From Actinoalloteichus caeruleus DSM 43889 (GTDB lineage: Bacteria; Actinomycetota; Actinomycetes; Mycobacteriales; Pseudonocardiaceae), in the NCBI RefSeq assembly GCF_000429185.2, contig NZ_AUBJ02000001.1:1674001-1738000 (forward strand): a stretch of DNA of 64,000 nt. The letters run 5' to 3'. The stretch's first letter is position 1. The number at the start of each line of letters is the position of its first letter. The notes under the pieces were generated by a model, which saw nothing but the letters and a program-made list of their open reading frames with translations, was not told where the DNA came from and did not search any database. Shown here one piece after another: positions 8,296 through 16,230 of this stretch. Both the position numbers and the translations under genes were made by a program.

Positions 8296-8703
8296 ATGAC
8301 TACTGGTTCGCCACTGGAAGGCCTGTCGGAGAAGGCCGAGGACCGAGTTCTCTGGCTCGGCACCGTGACCCCCAGCAACCGGCCAGCACTCCGCCCCGTC
8401 TGGTTCGTCTACCTGGAGGAGAAACTCGTCGTCTTCAGTGAGCCGCACGCCGCCAAGGTGCGCCACCTGCTCGCGAATCCGGAGGTCGTGATGACCTTCC
8501 ACTCGGACCCCAGCGCCGGGCACATCCGTGTCGTCTCCGGCCGGGCCGAGGTGAGCCTCGACGGCCCGCCTCCGTCCTCGATCCCGGAATTCCTGGACAA
8601 GTACGAACACCTCTACCCCGCCACTGGCTACACCCGTCACACCTTCGACGCGGCGCTCAGCGCCCGCATCACCATCACGCCCACCCACTCCTGGGGTTGG
8701 TAG
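8296..8703 (+). CDS. Pyridoxamine 5'-phosphate oxidase-fold protein (PPOX class)
   Basis: A 135-residue split beta-barrel protein of the PNPOx/F420-dependent reductase superfamily. Characteristic features are the early strand VLWLGTVTPSNRPALRPVWF, then LVVFSEPHAAKVRHLLANPEVVMTF, and VVSGRAEVSL. These form the flavin or F420 binding half-barrel found in small actinomycete proteins of this class. It would bind FMN or F420 and reduce or protect against an unknown substrate; the reaction is not known. It runs toward the VOC gene on the other strand, with a small hairpin between them. Confidence 0.8.
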   Translation: MTTGSPLEGLSEKAEDRVLWLGTVTPSNRPALRPVWFVYLEEKLVVFSEPHAAKVRHLLANPEVVMTFHSDPSAGHIRVVSGRAEVSLDGPPPSSIPEFLDKYEHLYPATGYTRHTFDAALSARITITPTHSWGW

Positions 8704-8713
8704 GTCAGACCGT

Positions 8714-8730
8714 GCGACCGGCGGGGTCGC
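8714..8730. terminator. Weak hairpin between convergent genes
   Basis: GCGACC and GGTCGC form a 6-bp stem around a 5-base loop, 11 bases after the stop at 8703 and before the stop of the convergent gene at 8813. Confidence 0.3.
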
Positions 8731-8812
8731 CCAGGCAGGAACCGATCGCTCGCTTAGCGGCGTTGCTCGCGGCTGGGAGCTGGTGGCTGTGGGCGACACC
8801 GCCGCGACGGCC

Positions 8813-9268
8813 TCAGACGACGTCGAACTCGTTGCCCTCGGGGTCCCGCATGGCGGCGGTGTAGAGCCCCATGTGCGGCTCATCCTTGATCCGCAGCAGC
8901 GTGGCACCAGCTGTGACCAGCCGTTCGACGGCAGCCTTGACCCGCTGCGCGCGGACTTCCAGTGGGACGTCACGGCCACCACTGACCTTCAGGTCGAGAT
9001 GCCACCGGTTCTTGCCAACCTTCGGTTCGGGAACCTGCTGGAACCACACCCTCGGTCCGCGTCCAGTTGGGTCGACGATCGACTCCGGGACATCCCCGGC
9101 GCCTGCCGGTAGCTCTGACTCGGGCACCCCCGTCGCCGCCCAGTACGCGCGCCAGGTGGCGTGCCCGGCAGGAGGGGGCTCGGGCACGTAGCCCAGGGCC
9201 TCGGCCCAGAACGTCACCATTCTCGGCGGATCGGAGCAGTCGATCGTCAGCTGCACCGTCATCTCCAT
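8813..9268 (-). CDS. VOC (glyoxalase/bleomycin-resistance fold) protein
   Basis: A 151-residue protein from ATG 9268. It starts with VQLTIDCSDPPRMVTFWAEALGY, the first beta-alpha-beta unit of the VOC fold, and ends with MRDPEGNEFDVV, the typical last strand with a metal-binding Glu. KNRWHLDLKV carries a His at the position of the other metal ligand. Members include dioxygenases, glyoxalase I and antibiotic-binding proteins; the glyoxalase-like subfamily common in actinomycetes fits best. The frame is open further upstream, but that part is low-complexity. No operon partner is visible. Confidence 0.82.
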   Translation of the reverse strand: MEMTVQLTIDCSDPPRMVTFWAEALGYVPEPPPAGHATWRAYWAATGVPESELPAGAGDVPESIVDPTGRGPRVWFQQVPEPKVGKNRWHLDLKVSGGRDVPLEVRAQRVKAAVERLVTAGATLLRIKDEPHMGLYTAAMRDPEGNEFDVV

Positions 9269-9935
9269 GCGCGGAGCATCCCAGACCAGGCTGACAGGAC
9301 ACCGACTTCGCTGAGAGGTCCCAGGGGCGGCCAGGTCCCGGCGAAGGACGTCCGCTGCGATCGCGGCGCGCCCACGTCGTGCGTCGGCCCGCGATGTCGC
9401 CGCACGATCATCGCGCCCACATCCCACTCACGGCCGAGGTCTGGACCACCGCTGGAGGAGGCCGGACCTCCCGGACGTTGACCACGGCTCGGACCGGCGT
9501 TTTCCGGAGCGTGCGGCCCTGGGTTCGGCCAGGGACCTTCGATCGGGGGCCATCCGCGAGGTTTCACCCCACGGCCAGGTCATCACCCCTTCTCCCCGGT
9601 CTCGTTGTGCTGGTACCCACTCCTGGAGGGCGGGGGATCGTGGCGCACGGACCGGGGTCCGTTCCGTCTCCAGTGGGGAGCGCGGTCGTGTGGTGCGAAC
9701 TCCGCCGAGTGGCGGGCTGGTGAACGGTTCACCGGCGGGCCGCCGCCCGCCCTGCCACCAGCGGCTTCCGGGTGCTCGCGGCTGGTGCTTCCCATCCCCC
9801 TCCTCACGCGGCGAACGAGCCGGGCGCCGGTCGGCGCTTCCGCCCACGTGGGCGGTGCCGGTGCCGGGCCCCACCGCCCGGCCAGGCGGCGGGCGTCGTG
9901 CCAGCAACGGACCGGCCCGAGGAGGACGGTGTCCG
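9269..9935. other. Intergenic stretch, no gene recognised
   Basis: About 670 bases with open frames on both strands, but none with family similarity. The residues are dominated by Arg, Pro, Gly and Ser. A ribosome binding site (gaggaggac) near its right end belongs to the gene at 9936. Confidence 0.4.
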
Positions 9936-10154
9936 ATGTGGATTGAGAACCCGGATTTGGGCGTCCTGCACCGGCTTCGCGACCGGACGACGACCCGCGT
10001 CGCGGTGTGGTGCGGCAGGGTCTTCGACGCGGGCGAGGTTCGCGGGGTGCCGCACGGCACCGGCGGGAAACCCTGCGTCACCTGCTGGGAGCGGGAACTC
10101 CTGACCTGGATGAACCGTCGAGGTCCTGGAGAGGCGCCCTCACCAGAGGGATGA
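9936..10154 (+). CDS. Small conserved-looking hypothetical protein
   Basis: A 72-residue protein from ATG 9936, with a clear ribosome binding site (gaggaggac) about ten bases upstream. The sequence begins MWIENPDLGVLHRLRD and contains VAVWCGRVF and CVTCWE. The three Cys, one alone and two in a CxxC motif, suggest a small zinc-binding or redox-active fold. I do not recognise the family with certainty. Frames upstream of this ATG read as low-complexity sequence, which supports this start. Confidence 0.6.
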   Translation: MWIENPDLGVLHRLRDRTTTRVAVWCGRVFDAGEVRGVPHGTGGKPCVTCWERELLTWMNRRGPGEAPSPEG

Positions 10155-10266
10155 GCGACGATGTCGTCAACGTTCGGGGCCGGGCGCAGGGCTGGCACAG
10201 GCCACGCCGAAGCGGGGCAGCGAGCGTCTCCGTCCGCCCGCCCCGGCGTGGTCGTGCCCTGGGCGG

Positions 10267-10884
10267 CTACTGCTCGGCGCCGGTGTAGAAGGCGAAGGTG
10301 CGATCCGAGGTCTGCCGGGCGTGGTCGGGATCGGCCCCGGCCTCGACGTCGGCGTCCGCCCAGGCGGCGGCGGTGCGCCGCATGAACTCGACCCCTTCCT
10401 CGCTGGCTCCCACCTTGGCCATCTCCTCGGGGGTGGCACGCGGGTCGCCGGCGAGGTGCAGCGCGAGGGAGAGGACGGAACCGTCCCAGCCAACACCGGT
10501 GGCGCTGGGGCCGAACGTGTTCCAGAAGTCGCCGCCGGCCTGGACGTGCTCGACGCGGAGGACCGCTTGGTCGCCCTCCTCGCGCAGGCTCACCTCGACG
10601 AAACTGCCAGCACCGGAGTCCTCCCAGGTCACCCGCAGTCGCTCCCTCGGCACGCAGACCTCGATCGTGCCCTCGATGCCCCTGCCCTCCAGGCGGTACC
10701 TGCCTCCTTCGCGCAGGTCACCGCTGACCGGCTCGAACCAGCGCGGCAGCCGTTCGGGGTTGACGCAGGCGTCCCACAGGTCGGGCAGCGTGGTGTCGTA
10801 GGCGCGGGTGAGGATCACCGAGTTCATCTCGGTGCCCCGCTTGACCGCGCGGTGGGTCCGGTTGATGTGGTCGAGAAGGTCCAT
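10267..10884 (-). CDS. SRPBCC (AHSA1-like) domain protein
   Basis: A 205-residue protein from ATG 10884. The N-terminal MDLLDHINRTHRAV is typical of actinomycete proteins of this class and sets the start. The domain follows: SVILTRAYDTTLPDLWDACV, LPRWFEPVSGDLREGGRYRL, RLRVTWE and VGWDGSVLSLALHL. These are hallmarks of the activator of Hsp90 ATPase homolog 1-like (SRPBCC) fold with a hydrophobic ligand cavity. Such genes often pair with an ArsR repressor, but none is adjacent here. Ligand and function are unknown. An AT-rich palindrome at 11091 lies about 200 bases upstream. Confidence 0.85.
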   Translation of the reverse strand: MDLLDHINRTHRAVKRGTEMNSVILTRAYDTTLPDLWDACVNPERLPRWFEPVSGDLREGGRYRLEGRGIEGTIEVCVPRERLRVTWEDSGAGSFVEVSLREEGDQAVLRVEHVQAGGDFWNTFGPSATGVGWDGSVLSLALHLAGDPRATPEEMAKVGASEEGVEFMRRTAAAWADADVEAGADPDHARQTSDRTFAFYTGAEQ

Positions 10885-11090
10885 CGCCGCTCTCCCCCTG
10901 TCCGCCGCCCCGCTGCCGCGGGTACGGCCTCGTCGTCGCCGAGGCGTTCCACCGGGTCCCACAGCTGGCCCGCCTGCTCGGCCATCCCCTCAGGGAGTAC
11001 CCAACCGCGTCGCTCTCAGCAGGACGATGAGCGGCGGCGGACGCCGGCTCATCACCTGGCTCCAGGACCCGCGCACAAATTACGGCAGCG

Positions 11091-11102
11091 ACTTATATAA
11101 GT
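11091..11102. promoter_or_regulatory. AT-only palindrome ACTTATATAAGT
   Basis: A perfect 12-bp palindrome inside the most AT-rich patch of the area (11075-11120). It lies in the gap upstream of the minus-strand SRPBCC gene and downstream of the PNPOx gene at 11186. It may be part of a promoter or operator for the SRPBCC gene. Confidence 0.3.
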
Positions 11103-11185
11103 AAAACCTGAACTATGCCCACCTCCCCCTTCGTCCCAGCCCGTGACCGAGCGGCGCCATACGGGCGACCCTCGTGGGGGCGCAC

Positions 11186-11752
11186 CTACCACGACCAGCG
11201 GGTGGCCGAGACCTCGGCGAACCCGAACGACACCCGGGGCACCACGCCGTAGATCCCGTACTCGGGTTCGCCGGGCAGGTCGGGGTCGGTCACGCCCCCG
11301 TCGTCAGCGACGGCGAGCCGCCACCCGAACCTCCCGGCCAGCGCGTCGCCGACCCGACGAAGCCCCCTGACCTCCCGAACCCGCTCCGCCCGCCCCTCCA
11401 GCACCAGCTCCAGCTCGTCAGAGCTGACGATCACACTGACCTGGGGGTTCACTGCGAGGTTCCTCCCCTTCCGGGAGCCCGGCCGGAGCGTGACGAACAG
11501 GGCGCCGTCGACCCAGACCGCGAAGACGGGCACGGCGTGCGGCCGACCGTCGGGCCGGGTGGTCGCCAACCACACCGTGGAGGCCGCCGCCAGCCGCCGC
11601 TCCGCCTCGGACCAGGGCGTCAGCGGCGCCTGGGCGTCGAACGGGCTGGCATCGGAGGGGCCGAACAGGGGCTCGGTCCGCGAGGGAGGTCCGCCGCCCT
11701 CCTCCCACGAGACGAGGTCGGCGGCACCACCGACGGGTGTTTCGGTTTCCAT
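11186..11752 (-). CDS. PNPOx-fold F420/FMN-dependent protein
   Basis: A 188-residue protein from ATG 11752. The split-barrel core is plain: AERRLAAASTVWLATTRPDG, then PHAVPVFAVWVDGALFVTL, then SRKGRNLAVNPQVSVIV, then ELVLEGRAERV. An RPG-S-RKGRNL stretch of this type binds the flavin or F420 phosphate. The C-terminal part ends in PRVSFGFAEVSATRW. It is divergent from the HxlR regulator at 11812, with a short palindrome in the 59-base gap. It shares architecture with the protein at 12279, so the two may be related enzymes under the same regulator. The substrate is unknown. Confidence 0.85.
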   Translation of the reverse strand: METETPVGGAADLVSWEEGGGPPSRTEPLFGPSDASPFDAQAPLTPWSEAERRLAAASTVWLATTRPDGRPHAVPVFAVWVDGALFVTLRPGSRKGRNLAVNPQVSVIVSSDELELVLEGRAERVREVRGLRRVGDALAGRFGWRLAVADDGGVTDPDLPGEPEYGIYGVVPRVSFGFAEVSATRWSW

Positions 11753-11774
11753 GCCGTCGCACTCTAGCCCACCG

Positions 11775-11791
11775 AGTTCCCTCAAGGAACT
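11775..11791. promoter_or_regulatory. Palindrome in the HxlR divergent promoter
   Basis: AGTTCC-CTCAA-GGAACT, perfect 6-bp arms with a 5-base spacer, lies in the 59-base gap between the divergent starts at 11752 and 11812. It is a good candidate for the HxlR operator controlling both directions. Confidence 0.5.
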
Positions 11792-11811
11792 TAGCTGGTT
11801 AAGATGGGTAA

Positions 11812-12282
11812 ATGCAGCGGACCCGTTTCGGTGACATGCCCTGCTCGATCGCACGGACCTGGAACGTCATCGGTGAGCCGTGGTCGCCACTGATCCTGCG
11901 CGACATCTACGTCGGCGTACGACGGTTCGACGACCTCCAGGCGTCCTTGGGCATCTCACGCAAGGTGCTCGCCGAACGCCTCGCCTGGCTCGTCGACCAG
12001 CAGGTCCTCGACCGCCACCCGTACACGAACAGGCCCACGCGCCACGAGTACGTGCTCACCCCTCGGGGCGCCGAACTCTGCGACGCGCTCCTCGTGCTGG
12101 CCGGGTGGGGAGACCGGTGGTTGGCCGGCGAGGACGGCCCTCCCGCGCTGTTCCGACACCGGAGCTGTGGCGAGGCGAGCAACGTGACGCTGCACTGTTC
12201 CCACTGCGACCAGCCAATGACCGCTGCCGACGTCGACGTGCTCGACGGCCCCGGAGCACCGGCACGGGAGGAGACACCGTGA
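11812..12282 (+). CDS. HxlR-family transcriptional regulator
   Basis: A 156-residue winged-helix protein. The family signature is clear: CSIARTWNVIGEPWSPLILRDIYVGVRRFDDLQ, recognition helix GISRKVLAERLAWLVDQQVL and wing YTLTPRG-like EYVLTPRGAELCDALLVLAGWGD. Cys11 (MPCSIA) is the conserved HxlR cysteine, often used for sensing reactive electrophiles. A C-terminal tail has further Cys (RSCG, CSHC), possibly metal-binding. It overlaps the next gene by four bases (GTGA) and is divergent from a PNPOx-fold gene. It probably controls both flavoenzyme-like genes. Confidence 0.9.
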   Translation: MQRTRFGDMPCSIARTWNVIGEPWSPLILRDIYVGVRRFDDLQASLGISRKVLAERLAWLVDQQVLDRHPYTNRPTRHEYVLTPRGAELCDALLVLAGWGDRWLAGEDGPPALFRHRSCGEASNVTLHCSHCDQPMTAADVDVLDGPGAPAREETP

Positions 12283-12803
12283 CTACCCCAGCACGCGCCA
12301 CCCTCATCGGGCGGGACGCGCCACCCGGCTCCACACCGATCCCCTGGGAAGAGGCGCGCGACAGATTCGCCACTGCGAGCACCTACTGGTGGAGCACGGC
12401 CAGCGGCGACCACCCCACCCTGCGCCCGGTGCTGTCCGTGTGGGTCGACGGCGCGCCGCACGTCTCGACCAGCCCCGCCACCCGCAAGAGCCGCCCCCTC
12501 GACACGAACCCGACGACCACGCTGGCCTGTCAGACCGACATCGCGGACACCGTGGTCGAGGGCACGACGAGCCGCGTCACCGACCGGGCCACGCTGCACG
12601 CGGTCGCCACCGCCTACGCCACCAAGTACGGCTGGTCCCCGAGCGTCCTGGGGGACGCGCTCGGCGGTGCGGAGGGGGCGCCGACCGCCGGCCAGCCGCC
12701 GTACGAGGTCTACCGGATCACGCCCCGCCGGGCGTACGCCTTCGGCACCGACGAGGACCACGGGGCCCGCTCCACCCGCTGGGTCTTCCCCGACCACTCC
12801 TGA
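12279..12803 (+). CDS. PNPOx-fold protein, coupled to the HxlR regulator
   Basis: A 174-residue protein from GTG 12279 inside the stop of the HxlR gene. The split-barrel pattern is FATASTYWWSTASGDHPTLRPVLSVWVDGAPHVST, then SRPLDTNPTTTLACQTD, then VVEGTTSRVTD, and it ends with PRRAYAFGTDED. It is of the same class as the protein at 11186. Translational coupling to the regulator suggests a stress-induced detoxifying oxidoreductase. Cofactor (FMN or F420) and substrate cannot be told. A strong bidirectional hairpin follows. Confidence 0.85.
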   Translation: MTTPARATLIGRDAPPGSTPIPWEEARDRFATASTYWWSTASGDHPTLRPVLSVWVDGAPHVSTSPATRKSRPLDTNPTTTLACQTDIADTVVEGTTSRVTDRATLHAVATAYATKYGWSPSVLGDALGGAEGAPTAGQPPYEVYRITPRRAYAFGTDEDHGARSTRWVFPDHS

Positions 12804-12827
12804 GCCGACTCGTTGGGCGGCCTACCG

Positions 12828-12861
12828 CGCCGGGGCGGGGCCGAACCCCCGCCCCGGCGCC
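12828..12861. terminator. Bidirectional terminator between convergent genes
   Basis: Perfect 14-bp arms (gcgccggggcgggg and its complement) around a 6-base loop, 25 bases after the stop at 12803 and 63 bases after the stop of the opposing gene at 12924. Confidence 0.75.
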
Positions 12862-12923
12862 TCACCGTGCTACCCGGTGGTGGCACGCTGGGCTTCCGAA
12901 GGAGGCGGAGCTTGGCCGGCGGG

Positions 12924-13544
12924 TCAGGCCCCGCGCTCGTCCCGAGGCAGCTGGTAGGTCAGGTGGGTGGCGTTCGGCGTCACCGTGACCGTCGACTGCG
13001 ACAGCAGGACGCGCTGGTCGATGTGGGCGAAGAGTGGCGTGCCCGAGCCCATCAACACCGGGGACAGGTGGATGCGGAGCTCGTCGACGAGGTTGAGCGC
13101 GAGCGCCTGAGCGCAGACGTCCCCGCCACCCATGATCACGGTCTCCCGGTCGCCGGCGACCTCCCGGGCGGCCGCGACGGCCGCTGCCACGCCCTCGGTC
13201 ACGAAGGTGAAACCGGTCTGGTGGCGCGGGTTCGCCGGGGGCTCGTGGGTCACCACGAAGTTTGGGGGAGCCTGGGACTGGTCCTGCTCGTAGCCGTAGC
13301 CGAGGTCGTCCTTCCAGCCGGCGGCACCGTCGATCACGTCGAACGTCCGCCGACCCATCACGACGGCCCCGGTCGCCCTGAACGCGGCATCCAACAGCGC
13401 GGAGTCCTCCGGCGAGGGTTCCTCCGGCATGACCCAGCGATGGATCGGCTCACCGCCCTCCCCCAGGCCCTGGTCCGGACCGGCGTTCGGGCCGGTGACG
13501 AAACCGTCCAACGACATGGAGATGTCCACGACGACCTTGCTCAC
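12924..13544 (-). CDS. Dihydrofolate reductase-like protein (RibD C-terminal domain)
   Basis: A 206-residue protein of the RibD C-terminal/DHFR-like superfamily. The start VVVDISMSLDGFVTGPNAGPDQGLG is the family's opening strand and loop. VVMGRRTFDVIDG is the nucleotide-binding turn, ETVIMGGGDVCAQAL the second NADPH loop, and LVDELRIHLSPVLMGSGTPLF the late strands. These stand-alone reductases are common in actinomycetes next to HxlR or PadR regulators; their substrates are mostly unknown. The ATG overlaps the stop of the upstream HxlR gene (ATGA), so the two form a coupled operon with the regulator first. Confidence 0.9.
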   Translation of the reverse strand: MSKVVVDISMSLDGFVTGPNAGPDQGLGEGGEPIHRWVMPEEPSPEDSALLDAAFRATGAVVMGRRTFDVIDGAAGWKDDLGYGYEQDQSQAPPNFVVTHEPPANPRHQTGFTFVTEGVAAAVAAAREVAGDRETVIMGGGDVCAQALALNLVDELRIHLSPVLMGSGTPLFAHIDQRVLLSQSTVTVTPNATHLTYQLPRDERGA

Positions 13545-14212
13545 GAATGTCCTTCCTCAGTGGGTGGATCGGGGAGAACGAAACAGGACAACAGGGACTT
13601 GACGTCCGCGTGCGGACCGCTGACCACGGCGAGCTGCCGGCGCTCGGCGTCCTCGACCGCAAGGGAGCCGAACGTCAGGTCCGACAGGACGACCGGCGTG
13701 GCCGCCACGCGCGCGGCGGGCGGACGCGACGCGGGGGTAGCCCGGGCGATCTGGAACACGCCCTCCTCGATCTGCGTGTCGAACACGTCCTCGCCCATCT
13801 CCAGCCGCACCGCGACCGCGCGTTCGCCGGCCAGGGACGCGTCGAAGGTGGTGCGCAGCGCCAACGCGAAGGAGGAAGGACTGAGGACCTGGGCGGCGAG
13901 GTCCACCGGAGTGTGCGCGGCCCACCGCCCGAGGGCGATCAGCACCGGCTCGAGCGCGCGCCCCCAGGCAGTGAGTTCGTAGACCGCGACCGGCGTGGGT
14001 GGCGGGAGGCGCCGCCGGACCACCACCCCGACCTCGGCCAGCTCCCGCAGCCGGGTGCCCAGGATGTTCGTGCTCACGCCGGGCAGCGCGGCGGCGAGAT
14101 CCGAGTACCGCCGTGGCCCGAACACCAGCTCCCGCACGACCGGGAGCGCCCACCGCTCCCCCACCGCGTCCAGCGCCCGGGTGATCCCGCACGCGTCCCC
14201 GTACGTCCGCAT
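13541..14212 (-). CDS. HxlR-family regulator with C-terminal extension
   Basis: A 223-residue protein from ATG 14212 (an in-frame start at 14233 is also possible). The N-terminal half is an HxlR winged helix: YGDACGITRALDAVGERWALPVVRELVFGPRRYSDL, GVSTNILGTRLREL and VAVYELTAWGRALEPVLIALGRW. The C-terminal half, about 110 residues from SSFALALRTTF to the end, resembles the SCP2-like ligand domain found in a subgroup of actinomycete HxlR regulators. The upstream TATGGT nine bases before the ATG looks like a -10 of a leaderless promoter. It overlaps and probably regulates the DHFR-like gene. Confidence 0.85.
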   Translation of the reverse strand: MRTYGDACGITRALDAVGERWALPVVRELVFGPRRYSDLAAALPGVSTNILGTRLRELAEVGVVVRRRLPPPTPVAVYELTAWGRALEPVLIALGRWAAHTPVDLAAQVLSPSSFALALRTTFDASLAGERAVAVRLEMGEDVFDTQIEEGVFQIARATPASRPPAARVAATPVVLSDLTFGSLAVEDAERRQLAVVSGPHADVKSLLSCFVLPDPPTEEGHS

Positions 14213-14391
14213 GCTGGCACCATACAACCCCACACTTGTTTTTCGAGAGCAGTGGTTCCGGGCATGTCGCTACCCAGCCCCCATGACCCGGGAACGGATG
14301 ACGTCAGGACAGGCCTGCTTACGCCAGCGCGAACGGCACCACCGCCGGCCACCACGCGGCGCGATCAGGCACGACCACCGGCACCCGCCCC

Positions 14392-14955
14392 CTGCTGATG
14401 CTGCGCGGGTCCAGCGTCGGCCCGCTAGATGTGGGAACCCAACTACCAGCACTTGACGACCGGACGGTGCGGAGACTGGACCTGCCGAGATTCGGCAGCC
14501 GGGCCGGTCAGGCCGGGCCTCGACGCGATGGCCGACGACCTGGTTGCCCGCGCGGACAGCCAGGGCGTCGACGGCCCGTTCAACCTCGTCGGGTTCTCCC
14601 TCGGCGCGGTGACCGCGCTCCGCATGCTGGCCCGACATCTGACCGGGTGCGTCCCGCCTTCCTCGCCGGAGCGCCACTCGAACCATGCGGCCCGGGCCGC
14701 ACAGAGAGGCCGTGCCGGACATACGGGTTGTGGGCATCCGGGGGAATGCAGAATGCCTTTGCCTGGGCTCGCCAGAACCACGGCACCCGCCAGTACGCCC
14801 GGGAGAAAGCGGCCGCGCTGTACGACGAGGAGTGCGCGGGCGAAGTGGCTTCCGGCCTGCAGCGCTACTCGGGTCCCTGCTCGCTGTCGCCGGGGAGAAA
14901 GGAGCCAGCAGCGGTGCGCCGCTCCCTGCGGAGCATCGCCGAGGTCGCAACCTAA
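14392..14955 (+). pseudogene. Decayed alpha/beta hydrolase
   Basis: Fragments of an alpha/beta hydrolase are spread over two frames. The first piece (LLMLRGSSVGPLDVGTQLPAL and VRRLDLPRFG) corresponds to the oxyanion-hole strand and the next strand, with HG changed to RG. The frame then shifts near 14500 to LDAMADDLVARADSQG and FNLVGFSLGAVTALRMLARH, which contains the nucleophile elbow GFSLG. It then shifts back near 14640 (VRPAFLAGAPLEP). No full-length frame joins them and the C-terminal catalytic His part is not recognisable. This looks like a real remnant rather than a single sequencing error, because several changes are needed. Confidence 0.5.
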
Positions 14956-15564
14956 GGTCAGGCTGCGGATCACTTTTGGGACGCCCCGCATTTGGAACAT
15001 GGAGGACATCGACCTGTTTAACGGAGTCCAGCGCTCCTGGCGGGAGGGACGGGTGGGCCCAAGCCTCCTGCCGGTCCCGGGCGCCTAAGCAAAGCGGTCG
15101 CATCGACCGCGCGGTACTGAGGGCTAGCGCCTTCGACCCTGCGTACGAACGTGACCAGCGCCACAGGATCTTCCCAACGCTGCGGTTGACGCGCGCCGTC
15201 GCCCTCGAAATCAACCCCAGTAACGGTTCGTAGTGACCGACCAAACAAGGAGGCGAACCAGCCCACGACCGCCACGCAGCTCCACCCAACGAATTCCTAC
15301 GCACGCAAGGAGGAGGCCTCCCATAACAGCGAGGGTGCCATTCTCGCGAGGCGAACTCGATTCAGTTCCCGACTACGGCGGCAGCGTCACAACCACCTCC
15401 CAGGCCGCCCGCCGATTCAACACTGATCTCCTATTCCGACATATGGAAGAATTCACTGAAACACCGGATTCGAAATGCGCCCCACGACAGTGACCACCAT
15501 GGCATAACCAGACTCGAGTCTCACCTACGCGTCCAGCGTCCTGACACCACTCCCATTCCCTCCA
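14956..15564. other. Gene-poor stretch before the cas operon end
   Basis: About 600 bases downstream of cas6e, where cas1 and cas2 would normally follow. I see no frame resembling either. The part from about 15340 to 15560 is clearly AT-richer than the rest of the window and contains no recognised gene, repeat or leader. Confidence 0.45.
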
Positions 15565-16230
15565 TCACGCCCTGAGCCGAGCTAGGGTCAACAAGCCACA
15601 TCCGTATGCCTTCGCATGCCCGATCCCGTGCGTAAGCGCATGACGGAGCCTGTCAACGTCGATGACCCGAAGTTTGCCCTCGAATGTCGCGATCGCGAGC
15701 GTGACTCGTTGCCCTGACCTGTCGAACCGACGCACGTCACGCTCCCGAATCAGCACGTCAGGCTCGTTAATGCGGGCTGGCACGATGGCGAATCCTGAAC
15801 CTGCGACACGAGTCAACAGCCAGTCGATCTGCTGACCCACGGTTACATGTCCGAAACGACGCGTGTGAGAGTCAGAATCCTTCTTGCGCACGTAGCGCGT
15901 CGGATTCGCCGTGAGACGGAAGGCCCACTCCTGACCGTCGGCCAGCTGTTCAAGCAGAGACCCATAGTACTTTGTGTCCCAAGTGGCCGTTGCCGGCCAT
16001 CCAGCGTCCTCCACCAGATGAGTCAGGTCGGGTCGGCGTGGGCTCAGGATGTACAGCAGGGTTTGGTGAGAGTGCTCATCCACCCGCCAAAGAATTCTGC
16101 CTTCACCAGTCGGCCTGCGGTCCGCGGCGGGAAAGGCCTTCATCACTGCGCCGTGCAGACGATGCGGTGAGGTGAGCAACGCACGGGCTCCGCGACGGGC
16201 TGGGTTCAACTCCAAACGGGTGAGATACAT
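15565..16230 (-). CDS. cas6e: Cas6e crRNA endoribonuclease of type I-E
   Basis: A 221-residue Cas6e (CasE/Cse3), the enzyme that cuts the CRISPR transcript at each repeat hairpin and stays bound to the crRNA in Cascade. It starts MYLTRLELNP. The His in SPHRLHGAV (His26) is at the position of the catalytic His of the family. The C-terminal glycine-rich loop HGIGHAKAYGCGLLTLA is diagnostic. Length is normal for the family (about 200-220). The ATG overlaps the stop of cas5e by one base. It should process the array at 7385-8025, whose repeat carries a stable CCCCGC/GCGGGG hairpin. No cas1 follows it. Confidence 0.95.
   Translation of the reverse strand: MYLTRLELNPARRGARALLTSPHRLHGAVMKAFPAADRRPTGEGRILWRVDEHSHQTLLYILSPRRPDLTHLVEDAGWPATATWDTKYYGSLLEQLADGQEWAFRLTANPTRYVRKKDSDSHTRRFGHVTVGQQIDWLLTRVAGSGFAIVPARINEPDVLIRERDVRRFDRSGQRVTLAIATFEGKLRVIDVDRLRHALTHGIGHAKAYGCGLLTLARLRA

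Noticed and set aside
15018-15275. An 85-codon minus-strand frame starting MAVVGWFASLFGRSLR
   Set aside because: Only the first 15 residues look protein-like; there is no ribosome binding site and no known family.
14956-15564. cas1 or cas2 remnants downstream of cas6e
   Set aside because: No frame in this stretch shows any Cas1 or Cas2 motif.
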